Below are positions 1-6,744 of a DNA stretch of 10,004 nucleotides, one piece after another. The number at the start of each line of letters is the position of its first letter. Within the stretch, counting starts at the first letter, position 1. The DNA lies in contig CASDWR010000098.1 of NCBI GenBank assembly GCA_949284665.1, forward strand, positions 1 to 10,004. The letters run 5' to 3'. The position numbers and the translations under genes are program-made. The notes beneath the pieces were generated by a model. The model was not told where the DNA came from. It was given only the letters and a program-made list of their open reading frames with translations, and did no database searches. The stretch comes from an uncultured Rikenellaceae bacterium (GTDB lineage: Bacteria > Bacteroidota > Bacteroidia > Bacteroidales > Rikenellaceae).

Positions 1-27
1 GACGATCCGGTTTGTCGTATACGAGAT

Positions 28-2235
28 TCAGTCAGCCAATTGAAATTCGACACGTTGCGATCCGACGAGTACATAAAACTCGCCAGTTTCGAGGTGTCTG
101 TTTCCTTTGTCGTCTACGAAACTCAAATCTCGCTCCGGATCGATCTCGAAACGGAATATCTCAGTATCGCCTTGTCGTACAAGTTTTTTCTCGAAATATT
201 TCAACTCTTTTTCGGGACGAGAAATCGAAGCGACAGGATCGGAAACAAACCAAAGAACGGTTTCCATCCCGTCACGCTTCCCGGTATTCGTAACGGGCAC
301 CTCGATGCAAATTTTCTCACCGATCCGCACGAGATCGGCAGAACACGTTGCCTTTCCATAAGTGAAAGAAGTGTAACTGAGTCCATGTCCGAAGGGATAG
401 AGCGGCGTACGCGGAATGTCTTTGTAATGACCCATTTTCGGACGGGCCGATCGACGCACATTATAGTATACCGGCTGCTGTCCTGTGCTCCACGGAAAAG
501 ATATGGAGAGTTTTCCCGAGGGATTCACATCGCCGGCCAGGATATCGGCCAAAGCAAATCCGCCCTGTGATCCTGGTTGCCACATTTGGATGATAGCCGC
601 GGCCACAGGTTCCACATTGGCCAAAGCCAATGGTCTGCCGGATGAGAGAACGAATATCAATGGGACATCCGCCTCACCGAGATACAATGCGAGTTCCTCC
701 TGTATGTCGGGCAGCTCGAGTACGGAACGCGAACCGTTTTCGCCGCTCCATTCCCGTTTTTCACCCAGACAGAGAATTACCAGATCTGCCTTGACTGCGA
801 CCTGCAAAGCCGCATCGAAGTTGCTTCGGTCATCGCCATCAAAGCCACAACCACGCACAAAGTCGATCTCCAACCTGTCGCCGAATTTTTCCCTGATGCA
901 ATCGAGCAACGGTGTCACATCTTCGGGTTTTCCATATCCTTCCCACGAGCCGTTGACAGCGGCACGCTCTTCGGCCATCGGTCCGATTACAGCAATCCGC
1001 TTCACATCCGAAGCGATGGGCAGCACCTCATTCTCATTTTTCAACAGCACCATCGATTCGGCTGCCAGCCGACGAGCAAGATCGATGCTTTCCGGCTGCA
1101 AGAAACGTTCCTGTTCGGGGCGCTCATCGACATAAGGAGCCTCGAACAACCCCAGACGGAACTTGAGACGCAGAATACGCCGCACTGCCTCGTCCAGCAT
1201 CCCAACCGGGATTTCTCCCTCTTCGATCAGTTTTTCGAGATGGTCGAAATAGATGTCGTCTACCATATCCATATCGACCCCGGCCGTAAATGCTTTCAAA
1301 CAGGCTTCCCGATCATCCGCGGCCACGCCCTGGGCGATCAGTTGTTCGACTGAATTCCAGTCGGATACGACGAAGCCGTCGTGTGCCCACTGTTTTTTCA
1401 ACACTTCCGTCAAGGTATAGGGATTCGCCGAGGCGGGGACACCATTCATATCATTGAAAGCGCACATCACCGTAGCGGCTCCTGCCTTCACTCCTGCCTC
1501 GAAAGGGGGCATGAAGGTTTCCCAAAGGGTTTGGGCCGAGATATTCGTGTACTGATAGTCACGTCCGCCTTCCGACATGCTGTATCCCACATAGTGTTTC
1601 AGGCAAGCGGCCACCGCACTCGGGTCGGATAAATCGCTCCCCTGATACCCTTTGATAGCGGCTATCCCCATAATGGTGTTCAAATATGGGTCTTCGCCGT
1701 AACCCTCGGATACACGTCCCCACCGACTGTCCCGAGCCACATCGACCATCGGAGAGAAAGTCCATTTCACGCCCGACGAAGCGGCTTCGCTTGCAGCCAC
1801 CCTACACGAAAGACGCACCAGTTCCGGATTCCACGAGCAAGATTGGGCAAGAGGGATCGGGAAAACCGTACGGAATCCATGAATGGCGTCGAACCCGCAC
1901 AGGATCGGAATACCGAGTCGCGTTTCCTGCATGGCGCGTCGCTGGATTTCGTTGTAGAGTTCCGGACTGGTACTCCGATAGATCAGTGAACCCACCGTCG
2001 GATCGACTGCCTTGACCTCTTTCTCTATATTATTGATATTGGTATTCTTGCCGTATGTACGCTGAACGGTTTGCATTACCTTTTCTCTTAGCGTCATTCT
2101 GCCGAGCAGGTCTTCGACCCGATCTTCGACAGGGAGGGAGGGATCCTTATAAGGCAGATTCTGTGACCGGATTTCGGTCGGGGTTACGGCAAAAGCGATC
2201 ACGGACAGCAGAACTGTCCAAAAAACATGTCTCAT
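28..2235 (-). CDS. GH3 family exo-glycosidase (BglX-type beta-glucosidase)
   Basis: Secreted glycoside hydrolase of 735 aa, expected to release terminal beta-linked sugars (glucose most often in this subgroup) from imported oligosaccharides. A signal peptide covers about residues 1-25 (FWTVLLSVIAFAV...IRSQ) and lacks a lipobox cysteine, suggesting a periplasmic enzyme. The N-terminal barrel (about 33-360) contains GFDAIHGFRTVFPIPLAQ, FSPMVDVARDSRWGRVSEGY, CLKHYVGY (Lys213-His214 pair) and GFVVSDWNS, whose Asp292 is the expected nucleophile. The alpha/beta sandwich (about 390-580) contains LLKNENEVLPI and GEKREWSGENGSR, whose Glu499 is the likely acid/base, then WQPGSQGGFALADILAGDVNPSGKLSISFP. 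PLYPFGHGLSYTSF leads into a complete FnIII-like C-terminal domain. Length and motifs match full-length BglX-type enzymes. It is the last gene seen in the operon, 91 bases after the PKD lipoprotein stop. Exact sugar specificity is not readable from sequence. Confidence 0.95.
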   Translation of the reverse strand: MRHVFWTVLLSVIAFAVTPTEIRSQNLPYKDPSLPVEDRVEDLLGRMTLREKVMQTVQRTYGKNTNINNIEKEVKAVDPTVGSLIYRSTSPELYNEIQRRAMQETRLGIPILCGFDAIHGFRTVFPIPLAQSCSWNPELVRLSCRVAASEAASSGVKWTFSPMVDVARDSRWGRVSEGYGEDPYLNTIMGIAAIKGYQGSDLSDPSAVAACLKHYVGYSMSEGGRDYQYTNISAQTLWETFMPPFEAGVKAGAATVMCAFNDMNGVPASANPYTLTEVLKKQWAHDGFVVSDWNSVEQLIAQGVAADDREACLKAFTAGVDMDMVDDIYFDHLEKLIEEGEIPVGMLDEAVRRILRLKFRLGLFEAPYVDERPEQERFLQPESIDLARRLAAESMVLLKNENEVLPIASDVKRIAVIGPMAEERAAVNGSWEGYGKPEDVTPLLDCIREKFGDRLEIDFVRGCGFDGDDRSNFDAALQVAVKADLVILCLGEKREWSGENGSRSVLELPDIQEELALYLGEADVPLIFVLSSGRPLALANVEPVAAAIIQMWQPGSQGGFALADILAGDVNPSGKLSISFPWSTGQQPVYYNVRRSARPKMGHYKDIPRTPLYPFGHGLSYTSFTYGKATCSADLVRIGEKICIEVPVTNTGKRDGMETVLWFVSDPVASISRPEKELKYFEKKLVRQGDTEIFRFEIDPERDLSFVDDKGNRHLETGEFYVLVGSQRVEFQLAD

Positions 2236-2251
2236 TTCAAAAATTCCGTTT

Positions 2252-2284
2252 CGAACCGTTCGGATACGTCATTCGAACGGTTCG
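2252..2284 (-). promoter_or_regulatory. 11-bp hairpin between the second PKD lipoprotein gene and the GH3 gene
   Basis: Arms 2252-2262 (CGAACCGTTCG) and 2274-2284 (CGAACGGTTCG) are exact reverse complements with an 11-base loop. The structure shares base 2284 with the neighbouring 9-bp hairpin. Each arm is itself an imperfect palindrome (CGAAC-n-GTTCG). On the minus strand it is followed, about seven bases later, by a short T5 run that ends four bases before the GH3 ATG. It could be part of a leaky terminator, an RNA stability element, or a paired protein-binding site. Confidence 0.65.
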
Positions 2285-2307
2285 GGAGGGCGGGTGATCG
2301 CCCTCCC
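2284..2307 (-). promoter_or_regulatory. 9-bp GC-rich hairpin downstream of the second PKD lipoprotein gene
   Basis: Arms 2284-2292 (GGGAGGGCG) and 2299-2307 (CGCCCTCCC) are exact reverse complements with a 6-base loop. It starts 19 bases past the lipoprotein stop at 2327. The transcript continues straight into a second hairpin with no U-run between them, so this is at best an atypical or leaky terminator, or an RNA stability element. Confidence 0.7.
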
Positions 2308-2326
2308 TTTGCCATTCATTTCTATT

Positions 2327-3748
2327 TTACTCTTCGATCAATTCGAAATCATCGAAATAGATGATTCCATCGCCCACTCCGGCACCTACATTCTGTCCGT
2401 TCTTATCCTTCAAAACCCGGAACGTGAAGAAATTGATTTGGGCAGGGAGTTGCACTTCCATAATTTCCCAATCTCCGGGACATACATCGGCGACATCGGT
2501 CAGAATCGTCAGTTTTGCGCCGTTACTGTTCTTCTCGGGATAGGGAAAATAGGGGTTGTTGCCACGGTATACCTTTACGCGAAGTTTGGTGTACTTACCG
2601 TCAACGACATCGTTCACGGATCCCAAAGCGGCATTATTACCGGTATGCGTCCGGACAAAGTTGACATCTACGATACCCGAAGTCGTACCCACACTGGATG
2701 AGAAATCCACTTTCAGACATCTTGCACTCGAATTGGCGGCAGACACTTTCGGGTTGTCCACGATTTCGAGTTTCCAGTTGGGGCTATAGGTATTGGTCAG
2801 CGTAAAACGAGCTCCGAGCGTAGCATTTCCTTCGAAGTCGCTGATAAGCCAATAGTTTTTCGTTGAGGCAGGCACGACCGTAAGCGTCCATGTTTTATCT
2901 ACCTGTTCCCCCAAGGCATTGACTCCCGAATATCCGATCGAGAAGGTACCTTCTGCAGCACACGGATAGGTGAACGTATCGGTGGATGAGCAGGGCACAT
3001 CGTCAAGCGTCCACTGGTGTGTCAGGCCTGTCCCTCCGGAGAGGACATTCACGCTGATCGACAGGTTGTCCCCCACCCTGCGTTGGAGAGTTTCATCGGT
3101 TTCGGAGAAAGTCACCTGAAGCGGTCCGTCCGTTGTTTGTACGGCGAATGCCTGTGTATACTCGTCGTCGTCATTATAGGCACGATAGTAGACCTCGTAA
3201 CGTTTCACCTCATCGAGTCGGTAGTTTAATTGTGCCGTATTGCCGACTACCACATCGTCGATACTCCATTCGTGATGGACATTGTCCCCGGCCTCTATGA
3301 TCGCCGTTACGACCAGATTGCTGTTTACGGGACGAGAGACAAGCGTCGAATCTGCGATGGAAAGGCGAATCGACAGTACATCCAGCACGCGCACGGAAAA
3401 TTCCTTGCTGAACTCGACGCCAGCGTTGGTAGCCACAGAGCGCACCGTATAGTTCCCTGCTTCGTTGAACTTGTAAAGCAGAGAAGGAGTTGTCGATTCT
3501 ACCACGCCGTTTACGTACCATTTGCTTTTGCTCGTTTCGGGAACTACGGTAACGGCACTGATCTCGAATATCTCACCGACATCGATCCGAATCTCGCTTT
3601 CCTCTCTGTCGAACGTCACTTCGGGAATCGTACCGCCCGACGATTCGGAATCGTCTCGCTGACATCCTGCAACGAGCAGCAGAACCGACATCGGCAACAA
3701 CAATCGATTCAATATGTGCTGTATGATTTTCATAACAAGATACTTCAT
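2327..3748 (-). CDS. Surface lipoprotein with three PKD/Ig-like modules and a C-terminal jelly-roll-like module (putative SGBP, copy 2)
   Basis: Putative surface glycan-binding lipoprotein, 473 aa from ATG 3748. The in-frame ATG at 3733 (MKIIQHILNRLLL) gives a more ordinary signal peptide and would place the upstream hairpin 18 bases away, so it may be the true start. Lipobox LVAGC (Cys29 in the long form) is followed by QRDDSE, an acidic surface-export-like patch. Three PKD/Ig-like modules occupy about residues 43-122, 123-206 and 207-292 (cores KWYVNG, EWSIDD, QWTLDD). The C-terminal module (about 296-473) carries ISDFEG, IVDNP, TTSGIVDVNF, YRGNNPYFPYPE, WEIMEVQL and IIYFDDFELIEE. Domain order and motifs match the 449-aa protein at 5369-6718, so they are paralogues. 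Differences: this copy has a cysteine pair (253/263) in the third PKD module, plus Cys344 and Cys423 in the terminal module. Glycan binding is inferred. Confidence 0.82.
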   Translation of the reverse strand: MKYLVMKIIQHILNRLLLPMSVLLLVAGCQRDDSESSGGTIPEVTFDREESEIRIDVGEIFEISAVTVVPETSKSKWYVNGVVESTTPSLLYKFNEAGNYTVRSVATNAGVEFSKEFSVRVLDVLSIRLSIADSTLVSRPVNSNLVVTAIIEAGDNVHHEWSIDDVVVGNTAQLNYRLDEVKRYEVYYRAYNDDDEYTQAFAVQTTDGPLQVTFSETDETLQRRVGDNLSISVNVLSGGTGLTHQWTLDDVPCSSTDTFTYPCAAEGTFSIGYSGVNALGEQVDKTWTLTVVPASTKNYWLISDFEGNATLGARFTLTNTYSPNWKLEIVDNPKVSAANSSARCLKVDFSSSVGTTSGIVDVNFVRTHTGNNAALGSVNDVVDGKYTKLRVKVYRGNNPYFPYPEKNSNGAKLTILTDVADVCPGDWEIMEVQLPAQINFFTFRVLKDKNGQNVGAGVGDGIIYFDDFELIEE

Positions 3749-3751
3749 GGA

Positions 3752-3786
3752 CCGGTTCCTGCGGTATCCGGCACCGCAGGAACCGG
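3752..3786 (-). promoter_or_regulatory. Perfect 14-bp stem hairpin filling the gap before the second PKD lipoprotein gene
   Basis: Arms at 3752-3765 (CCGGTTCCTGCGGT) and 3773-3786 (ACCGCAGGAACCGG) are exact reverse complements, separated by a 7-base loop. In the transcript it begins 8 bases after the stop of the fimbrillin-like gene and ends 3 bases before the ATG at 3748. No U-run follows on the minus strand, so it does not look like a complete intrinsic terminator. It could stabilize the upstream RNA, mark a processing site, or limit translation of the next gene. Structure is seen directly; role is inferred. Confidence 0.8.
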
Positions 3787-3794
3787 ATTACGAT

Positions 3795-5156
3795 TTATTT
3801 ATAGAGTTCCACGTCGTCGATATAGATCGTACGGTTGTTGGTAGTCTCATCATACCCGGAGATATTGTTGTTGTCCTCGGTTTTCATCATACGGGGCTGG
3901 AAGAATGCATATGCACGTCCCATAAATTCGAACGTCAACGTCTCCCACTCGCCATTCTTTTCGAGCAATGTAAGGGGCGACATGGTTCCCATCGATTTTC
4001 CGTTGGGATCGAAACGTTCCAGGCGAGGGAAATAGGAGACATTGCCGCCGTAGTGAACTTTCATACGGAAATGGCCGTACTCGGAGATATCGTCCGTAAA
4101 GTCGGTTCCGGCCTTGTTGAAATCTATTTCGATATAACCCGAGGTACTGGTTGTCCCAGGGACAAACAATTTAGCACACTTGTCACTTGCATTAATCCCC
4201 GTCTTGTCGAAGTTGTCTACTACGGTAAACTGCGACGAAGAAACGAACCTCAAAGGTATCGATCCGTTTTCAAAGTCGGCAAGTACCCATACATAGGGGT
4301 CGAATGCCTTCATGGTATTTTTCGAATTGCGGACGATTTCCACCGTCTTGTCGGTCTTACGGGTCCGCACCTCGTTCTGATTATTAGCATCTAACCCATT
4401 TATTGTCAACTTGAAGCCTTTAGTAAATGTAACGGGTGGGAGGGCGATCCAGAATTCTGTGGGCGTATCGGAAAGAGCCACCGGATCGGTGCAGGTAAGC
4501 GTTGTACTTGTTACGGGGTCGTTCCCCCAGGCAATCGTACCGTCTTCGGAGATCGTAGCGGTAGCGGCACCGAGAGTTTCACCGTTGTTGCCGGTCAGGG
4601 TAATGGAGGAAACGGACATCGTACCGGTCAACTTCACCACGAGCACGCCGAACAGGTTCGTAAACTGGAGTTGGTTGTCCTCCGAAACGGCCAACATCGG
4701 GAACGCCTTGTCTCCGACCGTACCGGCCCGATAAACCTGAGGTTCGGTATTGAGATTGGCAACTACCAAACCGGCATCGCTGCAAGAGATCTCCTCTTTG
4801 TGCGGATAATAGGCCCAGTTTTTCGCCACGCCATTACCGGAAGCATCGCCTTCCACCAGATTGAGGACCCCGCTTTGGGTTCCATGAGCATTGTCTTCGA
4901 TTTGATAACGTTGCAGGTTGTCGTTCTGGGCAAACAGGGCGACCTGATCGCCGGCACTCCACAACAGAGTCACGCCATCGATCATGGTCTTCGATACGCC
5001 GCCCGTAGTGGCAAAGAATTGTGCCGAGGCGGTCTCTCCATCGGGAAGGACATCCGAGCCCTCTTTGCCTATCGACATCGTATTGTCATCCGCACATGCG
5101 GCGAACATGCCGACCATTGCGGTAAGAATCAAAAGTTTTTTCATCGTTCGGTTCAT
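3795..5156 (-). CDS. Fimbrillin-like (Mfa/FimA-type) lipoprotein fused to the shared C-terminal jelly-roll-like module
   Basis: Predicted lipoprotein of 453 aa from ATG 5156; an alternative ATG at 5144 (MKKLLIL) fits the signal peptide equally well. Lipobox FAAC (Cys21) is followed by ADDN. Residues about 40-286 look like a fimbrillin-family domain: SKTMIDGVTLLWSAGDQVALF matches the W-s-x-G-D-x-v-x-(L/V)-F signature of that family, and it continues with YYPHKEEI, LQFTNLFGVLVVKLTG, ITLTGNNGETLGA and EFWIALPPV. From about residue 287 the protein switches to the module found in both neighbours: WVLADFENGS, TVVDN, TTSTSGYIEIDF, YGGNVSYFPRLE, WETLTFEF, RMMKT and IYIDDVELYK at the very end. Fimbrillins are pilus subunits or related surface adhesins; the glycan-binding-like end suggests an adhesin or SGBP role rather than a pilus shaft subunit. 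That function is inferred. Confidence 0.78.
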   Translation of the reverse strand: MNRTMKKLLILTAMVGMFAACADDNTMSIGKEGSDVLPDGETASAQFFATTGGVSKTMIDGVTLLWSAGDQVALFAQNDNLQRYQIEDNAHGTQSGVLNLVEGDASGNGVAKNWAYYPHKEEISCSDAGLVVANLNTEPQVYRAGTVGDKAFPMLAVSEDNQLQFTNLFGVLVVKLTGTMSVSSITLTGNNGETLGAATATISEDGTIAWGNDPVTSTTLTCTDPVALSDTPTEFWIALPPVTFTKGFKLTINGLDANNQNEVRTRKTDKTVEIVRNSKNTMKAFDPYVWVLADFENGSIPLRFVSSSQFTVVDNFDKTGINASDKCAKLFVPGTTSTSGYIEIDFNKAGTDFTDDISEYGHFRMKVHYGGNVSYFPRLERFDPNGKSMGTMSPLTLLEKNGEWETLTFEFMGRAYAFFQPRMMKTEDNNNISGYDETTNNRTIYIDDVELYK

Positions 5157-5163
5157 TTACGTT

Positions 5164-5316
5164 CTACATTTCGAAATCTTCCATACCCGGTATCATATTC
5201 TGCATGTTCCCGGTAGGCGACACAGCTATACCGTTTTCAACGGCAATGTACAGTTCCTGGATTGTCGGAGCTTCGTAGGCAACGGCTCCTTTTTTCTCTC
5301 GATTCATCATTTTCAT
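5164..5316 (-). CDS. Small protein of 50 aa directly upstream of the fimbrillin-like gene
   Basis: This short reading frame fills the gap between two lipoprotein genes. From the ATG at 5316 it encodes 50 residues, beginning MKMMNREKKGAVAYEAPTIQ, and ends in TAG. An in-frame ATG at 5337 would add seven residues (MYSITKT). The sequence has no signal peptide or membrane segment. Its core is YEAPTIQELYIAVENGIAVS, then PTGNMQNMIPGMEDFEM, an acidic, Gly/Met/Pro-rich tail. From memory, not checked, Bacteroidales genomes contain many short proteins with the pattern P-x-I-x-(E/V)-(L/V)-x5-E-x-G-(I/F)-A-x-S, often next to fimbrillin-type genes; this one fits. The stop is only 7 bases before the ATG at 5156, so the two genes are probably translationally coupled. 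Function unknown. Confidence 0.65.
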   Translation of the reverse strand: MKMMNREKKGAVAYEAPTIQELYIAVENGIAVSPTGNMQNMIPGMEDFEM

Positions 5317-5368
5317 TGTTTTAGTTATTGAATACATGTTATCGTATGTTCCGTATTTTATTCACAGG

Positions 5369-6718
5369 TCAGGGCAAAAGTTCGAAATCGTCGAGATAGA
5401 CGGTACGCGTGTTGTCGGGTACGCTGCCATCGATATTGCCGCCGGTGATATTACCGCCAGAAGCGGTCTTCATCAACCGTATCGTGATCTTCGACCATGC
5501 ATTCGCCTCGAAACGGAACTCGAGGGTCTCCCATGCGTCCACACCCGAAGCAGGGGTTACTGGATCGACTTTGGTGCCGTCGACCTCGATGTAGGGGAAA
5601 TAGGCATTTTGCCCGCGATAGAGTTTGAACCGGAAACCGGTATATTGCGTCATGTCGAAACCGGATACGTCTACATCCATGAAACCGGATGTAGAAGCCG
5701 TACCGCCGGCCTGCTGACGAAGCACTTTGTTGCTGTTGTTGACGTCATCCTTGAGAGGATTGTCCACGAGAGCCAAACCGGGCGTATTGACCGTCGAATA
5801 AATTGCCGGTATTGATGTTTCCGCCTCAAAATTATGCATCAACGTAATATCTACGGCGACCACGGTTACCGTCCAACTCTTCTCTACGCTTTCTCCTTTC
5901 GAATTGACGGCTTTGTAGGCAACCGTATACACGCCCTCTTCGGCAAACGCGTGGTTCAATGTCGCCGATGTGGAGACGACCTCATCGTTCACTTTCCATT
6001 CGTGTGTCACACCCGAACCGCCATACAGTACGTCGGCCGTAATCTCCAGCGTCTGATTCTCTTTAAGCGACAACCCCGCATCCTCTTCGCTGAAAGCGAT
6101 TTCAAGCGGACGTTCCAAGACATGCACAGTGAAGGTTTTTTCGAAACGTCCCACCTCATTTTCACCGACATAGCTGAACATATAATCCTTCAACTCGGCA
6201 AGGTTGAATTTCAGTAATGCCTCGTCCGACACCACTACGTCGTCCACTTTCCACAGATGTCTCACATTCTCACCCGAAATTACGACGGCCATCACCATCA
6301 TATCGTCAAGTTGTATGCGTTCCACGACAGTGGAGTCGCCTACGGACAACTCCATTTCCAAGACATCGGTTACCGTCACGCGCCATGTGCGAATAAATTC
6401 GCCGGCTCCGGTTCGGGCCTCGTATTTGACCACATATATTCCCGGTGCGGTAAATTTGTAGTCGAAAACGGTTGTCGCCGCTTCGAGCACCCCATCCACG
6501 TACCACTTGCTTGTCACACGCCCTTCGGTAGTAACGTTTGCCGAAAGCGAGAAAGGTTCGTTGACCGCAATGGTCAGATCGGTCTGTGTTTCGCTGAGTT
6601 CCGCTTCCGGTTCGACGCTCTCCATCGGTTCCGCATCCTCTTCGCATGCCATGCAGACCGCACATGCCGCCAAGAGTACCATCAGGCGATATTTTATTGT
6701 ATCGATTCTGTTCATCAT
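5369..6718 (-). CDS. Surface lipoprotein with three PKD/Ig-like modules and a C-terminal jelly-roll-like module (putative SGBP, copy 1)
   Basis: Putative surface glycan-binding protein, 449 aa. The start is ATG ATG at 6718/6715. The signal peptide ends at VCMAC (Cys25) followed by EEDAE, a strongly acidic patch of the type that sends Bacteroidota lipoproteins to the cell surface. Three consecutive Ig/PKD-like modules cover about residues 41-118, 119-202 and 203-288. Each has a W-x-V-(D/N) core (KWYVDG, LWKVDD, EWKVND) and an ending like TWRVTVTD or SWTVTVV. Residues 290-449 form a different beta-rich module: NFE, LVDN, TASTSGFMDVD, YRGQNAYFPYIE, WETLEFRF, RLMKT, and YLDDFELLP at the end. That pattern resembles galactose-binding/CBM-type jelly rolls. 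The PKD modules probably lift the terminal module off the membrane. It starts 26 bases after the GH-A stop. Binding function is inferred, not shown; the gene at 2327-3748 is its paralogue. Confidence 0.82.
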   Translation of the reverse strand: MMNRIDTIKYRLMVLLAACAVCMACEEDAEPMESVEPEAELSETQTDLTIAVNEPFSLSANVTTEGRVTSKWYVDGVLEAATTVFDYKFTAPGIYVVKYEARTGAGEFIRTWRVTVTDVLEMELSVGDSTVVERIQLDDMMVMAVVISGENVRHLWKVDDVVVSDEALLKFNLAELKDYMFSYVGENEVGRFEKTFTVHVLERPLEIAFSEEDAGLSLKENQTLEITADVLYGGSGVTHEWKVNDEVVSTSATLNHAFAEEGVYTVAYKAVNSKGESVEKSWTVTVVAVDITLMHNFEAETSIPAIYSTVNTPGLALVDNPLKDDVNNSNKVLRQQAGGTASTSGFMDVDVSGFDMTQYTGFRFKLYRGQNAYFPYIEVDGTKVDPVTPASGVDAWETLEFRFEANAWSKITIRLMKTASGGNITGGNIDGSVPDNTRTVYLDDFELLP

Positions 6719-6744
6719 ATACGTATCTTTTTACCCGATCGGGA

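Noticed and set aside
485..1135. Long plus-strand frame of 216 codons antisense to the GH3 gene.
   Set aside because: Serine/arginine-rich translation without recognizable domains; it mirrors the codon pattern of the well-supported GH3 gene.
2232..2315. A 27-codon minus-strand frame (MAKGGRSPALPNRSNDVSER...) whose TGA overlaps the GH3 ATG as ATGA.
   Set aside because: It runs through both hairpins, which explain the base pattern. Composition is not convincing and there is no other support for translation.
5338..5368. Possible internal promoter upstream of the small-protein gene.
   Set aside because: The gap is A/T-rich but I found no Bacteroidota-type TAnnTTTG with an upstream TTTG at suitable spacing on the minus strand.
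6734..6743. Ten-base perfect palindrome CCCGATCGGG in the 26-base gap between the GH-A gene and the first PKD lipoprotein gene.
   Set aside because: It has no loop and is too short to form a stable RNA hairpin; palindromes of this size arise by chance and nothing else marks an operator here.
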